Positions 26,922 to 36,174 of a DNA stretch of 64,000 bases are shown in pieces. The DNA is taken from the NCBI RefSeq assembly GCF_025141175.1, contig NZ_CP081155.1, positions 3,129,001 through 3,193,000 of the forward strand. The letters are read 5' to 3'. This DNA is from Jannaschia sp. M317. Lineage in GTDB: Bacteria; Pseudomonadota; Alphaproteobacteria; Rhodobacterales; Rhodobacteraceae. Position 1 is the stretch's first letter. Each line of letters opens with the position of its first letter. The position numbers and the translations under genes were made by a program. Below the pieces are notes generated by a model. That model did no database searches, had not been told where the DNA came from, and saw only the letters and a list, made by a program, of their open reading frames with translations.

Positions 26922-28655
26922 TCAGATCGGCAGACCGACGACGAACCGTGCGCCCAACGGCTCGGACGTAATGTCCAGATCGGTGGGACGGATGTTCTCG
27001 GCCCAGATGACGCCGCCATGGGCCTCGACGATCTGCTTGGAAATCGCCAGGCCCAGACCCGAATGATTGCCGAACTGCTTGACCGGCCGTTCCGAGTAGA
27101 AGCGGTTGAACACCTTGGTCAGCGCGGCCTCCGGGATGCCGGGGCCAGTGTCCTCGACCACCACCAGAACGCGGTTGTCGCGGCGGCGCAGCCAGACACG
27201 AACGGCGTCGCCCTCTTCGCAGAAGCTGAGCGCGTTGGTGATCAGATTGACGAACACCTGCGCCAGCCGTGCCTCCAACCCCATGATGATGATTGGTTCC
27301 TGCGGCAGGTCGGTGATGAACTCGATATCGTCCAGCTCTGCCTCCTGCGCGTGGTACAGCGTCAGGTTCGACATCATCTTGACCAGATCGAAAGGCTCCT
27401 CCTCCTCCTTGACCAGTTCGCTGTCGAGACGCGAGGCGTTGGAAATGTCGGAGACGAGACGATCAAGACGGCGCACGTCGTGTTCGATGACCTCCAGCAG
27501 GCGCGTGCGCTGCTCATCGGTCTTGGCCAGTCGCATCGTGCCCACGGCAGACCGAAGCGAGGCCAGGGGATTCTTGATCTCGTGTGCGACGTCAGCGGCA
27601 AATTGTTCGTTGCTGTCGATCCGATCATAAAGCGCCGCGACCATGCCGCGCAGCGCCCCCGACAACCGTCCGATTTCGTCGGGACGCGCCGTCAGATCAG
27701 GTATGCGGACGCGCTGCGGCGACATCTTGCGCGCGTGTTTGTCGCGACCCAGCTCGGCCGCCGCCGACAAGTCGGACAAAGGGTTGGCAATGGTCGAGGC
27801 CAGCACCAGGCTGAGACCGATCGACACCAGCAGTGCGATGACGAACATCTGCAAAAGCTGTTCCCGTTCAGCCCGGACCAGCGCGTCGATTTCACCCGCC
27901 CGCGTGGTCACGGCAATGGATCCGATGCGCCCGGACTCGGCGCTGATCGGCGTGAGAACGGTATAGAGTTGCCCGGCCTCGCCCAGATAGCCGCGTATCT
28001 GTGTCTCGCCCTCGGCGGTGCTGCTGACCAGTTCCTGGGCAATGCGCAGCGGCCTTGGGGCGTCCTCTCGGGTGCGGGTGAAGACGGCAGAGATCCCCTC
28101 CCAAACCGTGTTCAGAACCGAGGTGATGATGGTGGTCTGCTGCGCGGGTAAGTTCAGACCACGCACAACATCATCGCGCCCGGCACCGATGGCCTGCGCA
28201 ATCAACGTGCCGGAGGTGTCGAAGACATGGACCTCGACGCCCTCGCCCAGGTCGACCTTGGCCAGCAGGGCCGGCACATCGACCCCGTCGCCCGCGGCAA
28301 AACTGACGGGCGCGCCCGTGGGCAGCGAGGCCTCCAGGACGTCGGCGACCAGGCGCGCTTCGGTGACCAGACCCTGTTCGCGCTGCACGATCAGGCTGTC
28401 GTGGGACGGGTTCAGGAACAGGACACCGGCGACCAGCAACAGGATCGCAAGCAGGTTGAACAGGATGATCTTCCGCGCCAGCGGCGAGCGGTCGAGCGAG
28501 AAGAGCCCGCGACGCTCGCGCGCGCTGGCCAGTTCCGCTTCGGTCCCCTCGGGCCGATCCCAATCTTCGCCGAGCAACACCTCTCCACCGGTGGCGTCGC
28601 CCTTACGGCGCCTCCGGTCGTCAGGCATCAGATCCAGGTCGGTCGCGGAAGCCAT
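26922..28655 (-). CDS. chvG: Sensor histidine kinase ChvG (ExoS type)
   Basis: The 577-residue membrane kinase has a cytoplasmic N-terminus, a first helix at about 63-82, a periplasmic domain of about 190 residues, a second helix at about 266-286, a HAMP segment, the H-box FAADVAHEIKNPLASLRSA and N, G1, F and G2 boxes (NLITNALSF, VVVEDTGPGIP, FNRFYSERP, GLGLAISKQIV). In rhizobia ChvG responds to acid stress and envelope signals and is inhibited by periplasmic ExoR. No exoR homologue is in this window. It follows chvI by nine bases. Confidence 0.93.
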   Translation of the reverse strand: MASATDLDLMPDDRRRRKGDATGGEVLLGEDWDRPEGTEAELASARERRGLFSLDRSPLARKIILFNLLAILLLVAGVLFLNPSHDSLIVQREQGLVTEARLVADVLEASLPTGAPVSFAAGDGVDVPALLAKVDLGEGVEVHVFDTSGTLIAQAIGAGRDDVVRGLNLPAQQTTIITSVLNTVWEGISAVFTRTREDAPRPLRIAQELVSSTAEGETQIRGYLGEAGQLYTVLTPISAESGRIGSIAVTTRAGEIDALVRAEREQLLQMFVIALLVSIGLSLVLASTIANPLSDLSAAAELGRDKHARKMSPQRVRIPDLTARPDEIGRLSGALRGMVAALYDRIDSNEQFAADVAHEIKNPLASLRSAVGTMRLAKTDEQRTRLLEVIEHDVRRLDRLVSDISNASRLDSELVKEEEEPFDLVKMMSNLTLYHAQEAELDDIEFITDLPQEPIIIMGLEARLAQVFVNLITNALSFCEEGDAVRVWLRRRDNRVLVVVEDTGPGIPEAALTKVFNRFYSERPVKQFGNHSGLGLAISKQIVEAHGGVIWAENIRPTDLDITSEPLGARFVVGLPI

Positions 28656-28664
28656 CCGACACGA

Positions 28665-29366
28665 TCACTCTTCGTTGTAGCGGTAGCCGATGCCATAGAG
28701 CGTCTCGATGGCCGAGAACTCCGGGTCAGCGGATCGCATCTTTTTCCGCAAACGCTTGATATGGCTGTCGATCGTACGGTCATCCACATAGACCTGGTCG
28801 TCGTAGGCCACATCCATCAGCTGGTCGCGCGACTTGACGAAACCGGGCCGTTGAGCCAGCGCCTGCAGCAGCAGAAACTCGGTCACGGTCAGGGTGACGT
28901 CCCGCCCCTTCCACTTCACCGCGTGACGCAGCGGATCCATCGACAGCTCGCCACGCTGCATGACCTGGGTATCCTCGGGCGTTTCCGTCTCATCTGAGGC
29001 GATCGCCTCTTGCCTGCGCAGGATGGCACGGATGCGTTCGACCAGCAGGCGCTGACTGAACGGCTTGCGCACATAGTCGTCCGCCCCCATCCGCAGGCCC
29101 AGAACCTCGTCGATCTCATCATCCTTGGAGGTCAGAAAGATCACCGGAACCGAAGATTTCTGCCGCAGCCGCTGCAGCAGGTCCATGCCGTCCATCCGGG
29201 GCATCTTGATGTCGAACACACCGAGATCCGGCATCTGACGGCTGAACGCGTCCAGCGCCGATTGTCCATCATTATAGGTTTCAACCTCGAAGCCTTCGGC
29301 CTCGAGAGTCATGGAAACAGATGTCAGGATATTCCTGTCATCGTCGACGAGCGCGATCCGCGACAT
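28665..29366 (-). CDS. chvI: Response regulator ChvI (OmpR family)
   Basis: The 233-residue regulator has a receiver domain with DDD-type acidic pocket and the phospho-Asp in [10 protein letters not shown] (Asp about 52), Lys in LTSKDDEID, and a winged-helix DNA-binding domain with [22 protein letters not shown] and [13 protein letters not shown]. The partner kinase ChvG is directly downstream. It is transcribed divergently from pckA over a 317-base region. Confidence 0.95.
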   Translation of the reverse strand: MSRIALVDDDRNILTSVSMTLEAEGFEVETYNDGQSALDAFSRQMPDLGVFDIKMPRMDGMDLLQRLRQKSSVPVIFLTSKDDEIDEVLGLRMGADDYVRKPFSQRLLVERIRAILRRQEAIASDETETPEDTQVMQRGELSMDPLRHAVKWKGRDVTLTVTEFLLLQALAQRPGFVKSRDQLMDVAYDDQVYVDDRTIDSHIKRLRKKMRSADPEFSAIETLYGIGYRYNEE

Positions 29367-29683
29367 GCCAATGTCCTTGTGGTTGCCTGTTATACTGCCG
29401 TGTTTTTCTGCAAGTCTCCGAAAATTGCCGACAGAATCAACTCAAATCGCGAATCGAGTGATTCGCTTTCAAGACTGTGGCCCCAGTGCAATTAAGGCAC
29501 GGTTAAGGCCGCATTTTGAAATTCCACCAGATCGCCGACGATGATTGCGCAAACAGATCGGCTTGGTTGCGCTAACTTCCCCTGTGGTTCGCCGCGCAAG
29601 GATGTTACCCTGAGGCATCGGATTGAGCAGTCTTCGGTCCGACCAAACTTGACCAATCGGACAATCCCAACTGGAGCCGACCC
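29367..29683. promoter_or_regulatory. Divergent chvI / pckA promoter region
   Basis: No gene is seen. The interval is clearly more AT-rich than its surroundings near 29395-29520. It carries an inverted repeat GCGAATC-GAGT-GATTCGC (29449-29466), plausible as a regulator site, and before pckA a direct CAATC repeat (TTGACCAATC, GGACAATC, about 29650-29670). In rhizobia pckA is influenced by the ChvGI system. Which promoter uses the inverted repeat is unknown. Confidence 0.5.
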
Positions 29684-31282
29684 ATGACCCATCCCCGCGT
29701 TAACCCCGCGCATACCCTCGAAACCCAAGGCATCAAAGGGTTGGGTCGGGTCTATTACAACCTGTTGGAGCCCGCGATCATTCAGGAAGCGTTGGACCGG
29801 GACGAAGGCACCCTTGGCCGCGGCGGGGCGTTTCTGGTCACCACCGGCAAGTTCACGGGCCGCTCGCCCAAGGACAAACACGTCGTGCGCACGCCGGGGG
29901 TCGAAGACAACATCTGGTGGGACGCGAACGCACCGATGGAGCCGTCGGCCTACGACGAGCTCAAGGCCGATATGCTGACCCACATGAAAAGCCGCGACTA
30001 TTTCGTGCAGGATCTGTTTGGCGGGGCTGACCCGGCGCACCGCCTGGACGTGCGCGTCGTGACGGAGCTGGCCTGGCATTCGCTGTTCATCCGCCACATG
30101 CTGCGCCGTCCCGATGCGGCCGAACTCGCAGATTTCGTCCCCGAGTTCACCATCATCAACTGCCCATCGTTCAAGGCCGACCCCGGAAAACACGGCTGCC
30201 GGTCCGACGTGGTGATCGCCCTGAACATCGAGGCCAAGGAAATCCTGATCGCAGGCACCGAGTATGCCGGCGAAAACAAGAAATCGGTCTTCACCCTCCT
30301 CAACTACCTGCTGCCCGAAAAGGGCGTGATGCCGATGCACTGCTCGGCCAACCATGCCAAAGGTCGCCCGACCGATGCCGCCGTCTTCTTCGGCCTGTCG
30401 GGCACCGGCAAGACCACCCTGTCGGCCGACCCGGACCGGGTGCTGATCGGGGACGATGAACACGGCTGGTCCGATCGGGGCATCTTCAATTTCGAAGGCG
30501 GCTGCTACGCCAAGACCATCAACCTCAGCCGCGAGGCCGAGCCCGAGATCTACGACACGACCGAGAAGTTCGGCACCGTGATCGAGAACATGGTCTTCGA
30601 TCCCGACACGCTGGAGCTCGACTTCGAGGACGACAGCATCACCGCCAACATGCGCTGCGCCTACCCGCTGGACTATATCTCCAATGCCTCGGACAGCGCG
30701 CTTGGCGGGCATCCGAAAAACGTCGTCATGCTGACCTGCGATGCCTTTGGCGTCCTGCCCCCGATCGCGCGCCTGACGCCAGCGCAGGCGATGTATCATT
30801 TCCTGTCCGGCTTCACGTCCAAGGTGGCGGGAACCGAGCGGGGCGTGACCGAGCCGGAGCCCACCTTCTCCACCTGTTTCGGTGCCCCCTTCATGCCGCG
30901 CCGACCCGAGGTCTATGGCAAGCTGCTGCAAGCCAAGATCGCGCAGTTCGGATCGGATTGCTGGCTGGTCAACACCGGCTGGACCGGCGGGGCCTACGGC
31001 ACCGGGTCCCGGATGCCGATCAAGGCGACCCGCGCCCTGCTGACGGCCGCGCTCAACGACTCGCTGGCCAAGGGGCAGTTCCGCCGCGACCCGAACTTCG
31101 GCTTCGATGTGCCCGTGACCTGCGCCGGTGTGGCCGACGTCCTGCTGGATCCGCGCCGGACCTGGACCGACAAGGCCGCCTACGATGCGCAGGCGCAAAA
31201 GCTGGTGGACATGTTCTCGAACAACTTCGCACAATACGTCGATCACATCGACGAGGACGTGCGGGCATGTGCCATCGGCTGA
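29684..31282 (+). CDS. pckA: Phosphoenolpyruvate carboxykinase (ATP)
   Basis: The 532-residue enzyme converts oxaloacetate and ATP to PEP, CO2 and ADP in gluconeogenesis. The kinase loop [16 protein letters not shown], the metal-binding GDDEHGW, and the N-terminal [14 protein letters not shown] are present, and the length is normal. CTGGAGCC precedes the ATG as SD. Its location divergent from chvI-chvG is conserved in alphaproteobacteria. The last 16 bases overlap the start of the DUF3859-type gene. Confidence 0.98.
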   Translation: MTHPRVNPAHTLETQGIKGLGRVYYNLLEPAIIQEALDRDEGTLGRGGAFLVTTGKFTGRSPKDKHVVRTPGVEDNIWWDANAPMEPSAYDELKADMLTHMKSRDYFVQDLFGGADPAHRLDVRVVTELAWHSLFIRHMLRRPDAAELADFVPEFTIINCPSFKADPGKHGCRSDVVIALNIEAKEILIAGTEYAGENKKSVFTLLNYLLPEKGVMPMHCSANHAKGRPTDAAVFFGLSGTGKTTLSADPDRVLIGDDEHGWSDRGIFNFEGGCYAKTINLSREAEPEIYDTTEKFGTVIENMVFDPDTLELDFEDDSITANMRCAYPLDYISNASDSALGGHPKNVVMLTCDAFGVLPPIARLTPAQAMYHFLSGFTSKVAGTERGVTEPEPTFSTCFGAPFMPRRPEVYGKLLQAKIAQFGSDCWLVNTGWTGGAYGTGSRMPIKATRALLTAALNDSLAKGQFRRDPNFGFDVPVTCAGVADVLLDPRRTWTDKAAYDAQAQKLVDMFSNNFAQYVDHIDEDVRACAIG

Positions 31283-31788
31283 CAGCTGCTTTTATCACCG
31301 GTCTCGCCCTTTGGGGCGGGGCCGCTCAGGCGCAGGTTCGCCTGATCGAAGCGGGGATCGTCTGCCCGCGTATCTCCGTTGGAGAACTGGTCGAGGCACC
31401 CGGCACCGAGGCAGGCGTGTTGCGCCGTATCCGCGAGGGGCTTGTCTTCGACCTGAATGCCCGCACCGTACCCACCATGGATCACCTCGGCTTCGGCTTT
31501 CGGACTGGCCTGAAAGACGGTGCCGAAGCGCAGGAGGTCACCGTCGCCGTCACCCACCCGCCCATGGGCCCGCGGGAAATCGAGCGCGAGGAATGGACGA
31601 CGACACTTTGGCCGGGCGAGTCGAACATGAACCTGTTCACCTTCGAAGAAGATTACGAAAAGGTGCCCGGACCCTGGACCTTTTCGATCGAACAGGCCGG
31701 GCGCACCCTCGTCTCGGTCACCTTCGAGGTGACCCGCGACAGCGGTCAAGGCGCTGTTGAACAGGCCTGTTTCCGCTTCATGTCCTGA
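31267..31788 (+). CDS. Secreted DUF3859-type protein
   Basis: A 173-residue protein with an N-terminal signal peptide ending in AAQAQV (about residue 20) and a beta-rich mature part. [31 protein letters not shown] and [23 protein letters not shown] match the DUF3859 pattern as I recall it. Function is unknown; it would act in the periplasm. The start overlaps pckA by 16 bases with no clear SD of its own beyond GGACGTGCGGG, so translation may depend on pckA. Confidence 0.8.
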   Translation: MCHRLTAAFITGLALWGGAAQAQVRLIEAGIVCPRISVGELVEAPGTEAGVLRRIREGLVFDLNARTVPTMDHLGFGFRTGLKDGAEAQEVTVAVTHPPMGPREIEREEWTTTLWPGESNMNLFTFEEDYEKVPGPWTFSIEQAGRTLVSVTFEVTRDSGQGAVEQACFRFMS

Positions 31789-31796
31789 CGATGGTG

Positions 31797-31840
31797 CCAG
31801 ATTTTTCGAAAAATCTGGTCAAATCCTTTGAAGGATTTGA
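31797..31840. repeat. Two abutting 22-bp perfect palindromes between convergent genes
   Basis: Unit 1 (31797-31818) has arms CCAGATTTTT/AAAAATCTGG around CG; unit 2 (31819-31840) has arms TCAAATCCTT/AAGGATTTGA around TG. Each arm is 10 bp with no mismatch. They are A/T-rich within a GC-rich region and lie between the DUF3859 and TauE genes. They may form a bidirectional terminator or belong to a repeated palindrome family. Unit 1 contains TTCGAA. Confidence 0.85.
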
Positions 31841-31845
31841 TCCGG

Positions 31846-32604
31846 CTACCCGACGAAGGCCTTGCGGATCAGATTAAGGCCCGCGACCACCAGAACCACA
31901 AGGGTCACCTTCTTGAACAGGGCCTGATCCATCCCGTCCTGCAACCGGAAACCCACCGCCATTCCGATCAGGGCCGCGGGCAGCAGGGCTGCCGAGAACC
32001 ACACCGTGTCTGACGACAGGATCCCGGACCTCAGGTGCGCCAGCACAAGAACCACCGATCCGGCACCATAGATTACCCCTTGCACCACCATTTGCCGTGC
32101 TTTCGGCGTCTCGATCGCCAACAGATACAGCACGGTCGTCGGCCCCCAGGTTCCAGCCAACCCGCCCAATATGCCGGACACCAAGCCGATTCCCCACTCT
32201 GCCGCAACGCGGCGTTCGGGCGGGATCGTGAGGCGCAGGCCGAACAGCTGGATCAGCGACAGCCCCACGACGGGGATACCAAGGATCAGATAGAAGGTCT
32301 GGCTTGGGATCGAGGTGACAAGCTGTGCGGCGAAGAAGATCGCGACCATGACCGTCAGCAGATAACGCCAGTGCAGTTGCGCGGCCTCCACCGCGGAAAC
32401 GCGGCCTTGGCGCGCGACCTGCCAACCATTTGTTGCCAATACGGAAATAAGGATGCCCGCCAGGGCAAGCCGTGGGTCCAGAAAGCTGGATAGCCCCGAG
32501 ATCATGATCAGCGGCAAGGCGAAGCCGACCGACCCCTTTACCACCCCGGCAAGGAGCGCGATGGCCAGCGACAAGGTCCAGGCAAAAGGCGTCAGACTTT
32601 CCAT
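31846..32604 (-). CDS. TauE/SafE-type membrane permease
   Basis: The 252-residue protein has about eight hydrophobic helices and the paired Gly/Pro-containing repeats of the TauE/SafE family (VVKGSVGFALPLIMISGL near the N-terminus and SGILGGLAGTWGPTTVLYL in the second half). Family members export or import sulfite, sulfoacetate or other anions. I start at ATG 32604; a GTG two codons upstream is possible. It is divergent from the methylsuccinyl-CoA dehydrogenase gene. Confidence 0.9.
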   Translation of the reverse strand: MESLTPFAWTLSLAIALLAGVVKGSVGFALPLIMISGLSSFLDPRLALAGILISVLATNGWQVARQGRVSAVEAAQLHWRYLLTVMVAIFFAAQLVTSIPSQTFYLILGIPVVGLSLIQLFGLRLTIPPERRVAAEWGIGLVSGILGGLAGTWGPTTVLYLLAIETPKARQMVVQGVIYGAGSVVLVLAHLRSGILSSDTVWFSAALLPAALIGMAVGFRLQDGMDQALFKKVTLVVLVVAGLNLIRKAFVG

Positions 32605-32694
32605 CCGCACTGCCTACGCCTGTCGTCGGCGCGGGGCCAGCAAAACCCACAGAGTTACATTATTCCCTTGATAACCCGTATTTGTGGAATTAAG

Positions 32695-32713
32695 TTTCGC
32701 TGCAACTGCGAAG
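32695..32713 (+). promoter_or_regulatory. Inverted repeat upstream of the methylsuccinyl-CoA dehydrogenase gene
   Basis: TTTCGC-TGCAACT-GCGAAG (5 of 6 bp paired, one T-G) lies 28 bases before the start and a little upstream of its SD, inside the short AT-richer intergenic stretch. It may be an operator for a carbon-metabolism regulator of this pathway; the binding protein is not known. Confidence 0.3.
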
Positions 32714-32740
32714 ATACCGTTGGATGACAGGAGCCCGCAA

Positions 32741-34438
32741 ATGCCCCACGATGGACAGACCATGCCAAAGACAGATGCCCCTGCCCCCGTTCTTCTGCCC
32801 GACCTTCTGACGCTGACCGCGAGTGCGGTAGCAGCCGTCGAAGCCCTTGTGAAGAAAGCGAAATCCACCATTTCCGACAGGGTCACCGTCGACGGGCGCG
32901 TCCGTGCCGACCTGTTGGAGGCGGATCAGACAGCGGCCCATGGCTTTGCCTGGCTTGCCACCTACGGGCAGGCCCTTGCGCAGATGCAGCAATGGGCGGA
33001 ACGGTTGGACGCCGATGGCCGCTTTGGCGAAACCGAGCAACTGATCCATCAGATCGCTTTTGGCGAATACCTCTGGCAGATCTATGGCGGCATCCCGATG
33101 AGCCAGACCGAAATCCTGCGCCCGCAAGACATCGGCCTGACCCAGCAAGATCAGCGCGACATGATGGTTCCCGCCGTGATGTCTCTTTGCAATCAAGGTA
33201 ATACCCAGGCCGCGCGCAGCCGTCTCGTCATCCTGATGCGCGATCAGACCGCCAATGCGACCTTTGGGGCCACCGGTCTGGATGAAGAGCTGGAGATGGT
33301 CCGCGACCAATTCCGCCGCTGGTCCAACGACCGCATCAAGCCGCATGCCCACGAGTGGCACCTGAAGGATGAGCTGATCCCGATGGAAGTCATTGAAGAA
33401 ATGGCGGAAATGGGTGTGTTCGGCCTGACGATCCCCGAGGAATTCGGCGGCCTTGGCATGCCCAAGGCGTCCATGTGTGTCGTGTCGGAGGAACTGTCGC
33501 GCGGCTATATCGGCGTCGGCAGCCTGGGCACCCGGTCGGAAATCGCCGCCGAACTGATCCTGTGTGGCGGCACCGAAGAGCAGAAAACCAAGTGGCTTCC
33601 GCGACTTGCGAGCGGTGAGACCTTGCCGACGGCCGTCTTTACGGAGCCCAACACCGGCTCGGACCTAGGGTCGCTGAGGACGCGGGCGGTCAAGAATGAC
33701 GCGGGCGACTGGGTCGTCAACGGCAACAAGACCTGGATCACCCATGCCGCCCGGACGCATATGATGACCGTGCTGGCACGGACCGTCCCGGACACCAACG
33801 ATTACAAGGGCTTGTCCATGTTTCTGGCGGAAAAGACGCCGGGCACGGATGCGGAACCCTGGCAGGATCCCGGGATCTCCGGCGGAGAAATCGAGGTATT
33901 GGGTTACCGCGGCATGAAGGAATACACGGTCAATTTCGATGATTTCGCCGTAAAGGGGGAAAACCTGCTGGGTGGGGCCGAGGGTCAGGGCTTCAAACAA
34001 CTTATGCAGACCTTCGAAAGTGCCCGCATCCAGACCGCCGCCCGCGCCATCGGCGTGGCCCAGGCCGCCCTGGACGAGGCGCTGGCCTACGCCGAGACCC
34101 GCAAGCAATTCGGCAAGTCCCTGATCGAATTCCCACGCGTTTCCAACAAGTTGGCCATGATGGCGGTCGAGATCATGGTCGCGCGCCAGCTGACCTATTT
34201 CTCGGCCCACGAAAAGGACAACGACCGCCGTTGCGACCTGGAGGCCGGGATGGCCAAGCTGCTGGGGGCGCGGGTCGCCTGGGCCTGCGCTGACAACGGG
34301 CTTCAGATCCACGGTGGCAACGGATTTGCGCTGGAATATCCGATCAGCCGGATTCTCTGCGATGCGCGGATCCTCAACATCTTCGAGGGCGCGGCCGAGA
34401 TTCAGGCGCAGGTCATCGCCCGCCGTCTGCTGGGATGA
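32741..34438 (+). CDS. mcd: (2S)-methylsuccinyl-CoA dehydrogenase-type acyl-CoA dehydrogenase
   Basis: The 565-residue protein is an acyl-CoA dehydrogenase with an extra N-terminal domain of about 150 residues (MPHDGQTMPKTD to about MSQTEILRPQDIGL), the layout of Mcd of the ethylmalonyl-CoA pathway. The core has FTEPNTGSDLGSLRTRA (FAD/substrate loop) and HGGNGFALEYPISRILCDAR near the C-terminus, with the family Glu. It would oxidise methylsuccinyl-CoA to mesaconyl-CoA, passing electrons to ETF (etfBA upstream). AGGAG lies eight bases before ATG 32741. A weak stem TTTGCCCC/GGGGCAAA (34439-34446 with 34484-34491) follows the stop. An ordinary acyl-CoA dehydrogenase is the alternative. Confidence 0.78.
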   Translation: MPHDGQTMPKTDAPAPVLLPDLLTLTASAVAAVEALVKKAKSTISDRVTVDGRVRADLLEADQTAAHGFAWLATYGQALAQMQQWAERLDADGRFGETEQLIHQIAFGEYLWQIYGGIPMSQTEILRPQDIGLTQQDQRDMMVPAVMSLCNQGNTQAARSRLVILMRDQTANATFGATGLDEELEMVRDQFRRWSNDRIKPHAHEWHLKDELIPMEVIEEMAEMGVFGLTIPEEFGGLGMPKASMCVVSEELSRGYIGVGSLGTRSEIAAELILCGGTEEQKTKWLPRLASGETLPTAVFTEPNTGSDLGSLRTRAVKNDAGDWVVNGNKTWITHAARTHMMTVLARTVPDTNDYKGLSMFLAEKTPGTDAEPWQDPGISGGEIEVLGYRGMKEYTVNFDDFAVKGENLLGGAEGQGFKQLMQTFESARIQTAARAIGVAQAALDEALAYAETRKQFGKSLIEFPRVSNKLAMMAVEIMVARQLTYFSAHEKDNDRRCDLEAGMAKLLGARVAWACADNGLQIHGGNGFALEYPISRILCDARILNIFEGAAEIQAQVIARRLLG

Positions 34439-34575
34439 TTTGCCCCGTTTTGGCGGAAACATCGGCGCTGGAGTTCACGTTTTGGGGCAAAACAGGGCCG
34501 TCTCGTGCGGCCCCTTGGCAGTGCTGCGACCCGGCCCGTCGTGACCCGCCCCGGTGGACCTGTTAGGGGAACCGA

Positions 34576-34956
34576 ATGCTCTGTTCCGTCGCCTTCTTCT
34601 TCGGGCTTGCCTGGTTCTGCCCCGATGAGACCATCTCCGGCTACGCCATCGCGGCGACCTACCACCTGACCGAGATGAACGGCGCGGCCTTTGCCGGGAC
34701 CGCGACCATCGCCTTTCCGGAGCCGGGCATCGTCACAGGTCAGGCCCCCTGCAACCGATACACGGCGTCCCAATCCGTGCCCTATCCCTGGGTCGAAATC
34801 GGCCCGATCGCGGCCACGCGGATGGCCTGTCCGGCATTGGACGCAGAGGCGGAGTTCCTTGCCGCCTTGGGCGAGGTGACCTTGGCAGAGGTGCAGGGCC
34901 CGGTTCTGATCCTGTCTGACAACGACGGTCCGCGCATGGTGTTCGAGGCCCGCTAA
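34576..34956 (+). CDS. META-domain protein
   Basis: A 126-residue protein with a short hydrophobic N-terminus (MLCSVAFFFGLAWF, possible signal) and a META/HslJ-like domain (YHLTEMNGAAFAGTATIAF, CNRYTASQSVP, ATRMACPALDAEAEFLAAL). Domain members are often secreted or periplasmic and of poorly known function. AGGGGA precedes the ATG. Its stop overlaps the recO stop on the opposite strand by four bases (tail-to-tail). Confidence 0.83.
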   Translation: MLCSVAFFFGLAWFCPDETISGYAIAATYHLTEMNGAAFAGTATIAFPEPGIVTGQAPCNRYTASQSVPYPWVEIGPIAATRMACPALDAEAEFLAALGEVTLAEVQGPVLILSDNDGPRMVFEAR

Positions 34957-35678
34957 CCCGCGCGCCGCAGCGCGTCGATCAGGCGCGCACGGGCGGGGGG
35001 TACGGGGCGGTCGCCCAGCGTCGGGGCCAGGTGGTGGTGCAGAAAGTGACCCGTCAGGTCCAGCGCAGAGAGCACCTGCGGCAGGGTCGCAGGACCACCG
35101 AGCAGCATCTCTGGCAAGGGCAGCAGGCGATCGGCCCAGGCCCCTGCCCCGGTCCGGCTGACGGCGCGCCCGGTGCGGGGCGAGACATAGGCCAGATCGT
35201 TCGCCCCACCGCCGGCGGCGCAGGCGCTGAGGTCCAGACGCAGGCCCGCTTCTGCCAACAGGGCCATTTCCCAGAACACATAGTCACGCAGCCAGCCCGC
35301 GCCCTCGGCCAGGGCGTCGGCCAGGCTGTCGGTCCGGGCCTGGAAGTCGGGCAGCGCCTCGCGTTCCGGCAGGACGAAAGCGGCCAGCGCGCAGGTGGTG
35401 GTCAGACCTGCAAGACGCAGCGGGTCGGACAGCACGTCGCCCGCGCGGGTGCGCAGGGGTTCCGCCGCAAAGGTGCCGAGGTGGCTGTCGAGCCGGGCGC
35501 GCCAGGTGACGGCCAGATCGTTCCCCGGCTGCAGCGCCGCCGCCTTTTTGCGGGACCGACCACCATGGATGATGCCCAGATGGCGGCCATGGGCACGGGT
35601 AAAGACTTCGGCGATGACGGCGGTTTCACCATGGGGGCGGACCGCGAGCAGCAGGCCCTGGTCGCGCCACTCGATCAT
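34953..35678 (-). CDS. recO: DNA repair protein RecO
   Basis: The 241-residue RecO loads RecA on SSB-coated DNA with RecR in the RecFOR pathway. The N-terminal OB-fold starts MIEWRDQGLLLAVRPHGETAVIAEVFTRAHGR and GIIHGGRSRKKAAALQPGN follows; the C-terminal part is helical with a clustered LHHHLAPTLGDRPVPPAR end. The start at ATG 35678 overlaps the upstream DUF1491 stop region by a few bases. It is the last gene of the era-DUF1491-recO block. Confidence 0.93.
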   Translation of the reverse strand: MIEWRDQGLLLAVRPHGETAVIAEVFTRAHGRHLGIIHGGRSRKKAAALQPGNDLAVTWRARLDSHLGTFAAEPLRTRAGDVLSDPLRLAGLTTTCALAAFVLPEREALPDFQARTDSLADALAEGAGWLRDYVFWEMALLAEAGLRLDLSACAAGGGANDLAYVSPRTGRAVSRTGAGAWADRLLPLPEMLLGGPATLPQVLSALDLTGHFLHHHLAPTLGDRPVPPARARLIDALRRAG

Positions 35679-35688
35679 GGCGCGCGCC

Positions 35689-36018
35689 TCATGCCAGCCC
35701 GTCCTCGTCCAGAAGATGGCGGCCCTGGCGGTCCTCCACCTCCAGGACCCAGAGATCGGGATCGAAGCCCGCCTGCCGGGCGCAGGTCGCATCGCAGGAC
35801 CGTTCCTCGCCTTCCGTCAGGGTGATCCAGGCGCGGTCGCCGGTCATCAGGTCAAAGCTGCGCTGGAACACGCGCGCCTGCCCGTCGAGGGTGTTGAGTT
35901 TGACCAGCACCGCGCCAGAGGTGTCGTCGCCGTGCCGGGTCACGAAACAGGGAATACCGTGCAGGTCCAGCCGCTTGCGATAGGCGGAAACCCAGAACGA
36001 GGCGGTGAGGCGCGTCAT
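35689..36018 (-). CDS. DUF1491 family protein
   Basis: The 109-residue protein starts MTRLTASFWVSAYRKRLD, the DUF1491 signature, and has RSFDLMTGDRAWI with a C-terminal EVEDRQGRHLLDEDGL. DUF1491 is largely confined to alphaproteobacteria and has no known function. It lies between era and recO, ten bases before recO. Confidence 0.88.
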   Translation of the reverse strand: MTRLTASFWVSAYRKRLDLHGIPCFVTRHGDDTSGAVLVKLNTLDGQARVFQRSFDLMTGDRAWITLTEGEERSCDATCARQAGFDPDLWVLEVEDRQGRHLLDEDGLA

Positions 36019-36174
36019 TGGGCGAAAGCGCGCGCGGCACGCCGGGGTTTCCTCGGGCCGATCGACGGAGAAAGCGCAGCAGACCCTGTCGCGGGCCCAC
36101 CAACATCTTTGGTCGTCCAAGGTTCTCCGCGCCCCCGGTTCTGCGGGTCGGATATCGGAGCCTGCGCCGGGGTC

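Noticed and set aside
34439..34491. Terminator after the methylsuccinyl-CoA dehydrogenase gene (TTTGCCCC/GGGGCAAA)
   Set aside because: The arms are 37 bases apart with no strong inner stem or T-run; mentioned only in the gene entry.
34953..34956. Tail-to-tail overlap of the META gene and recO as a possible annotation error
   Set aside because: Both stops are clear and a four-base convergent overlap is ordinary in compact genomes.
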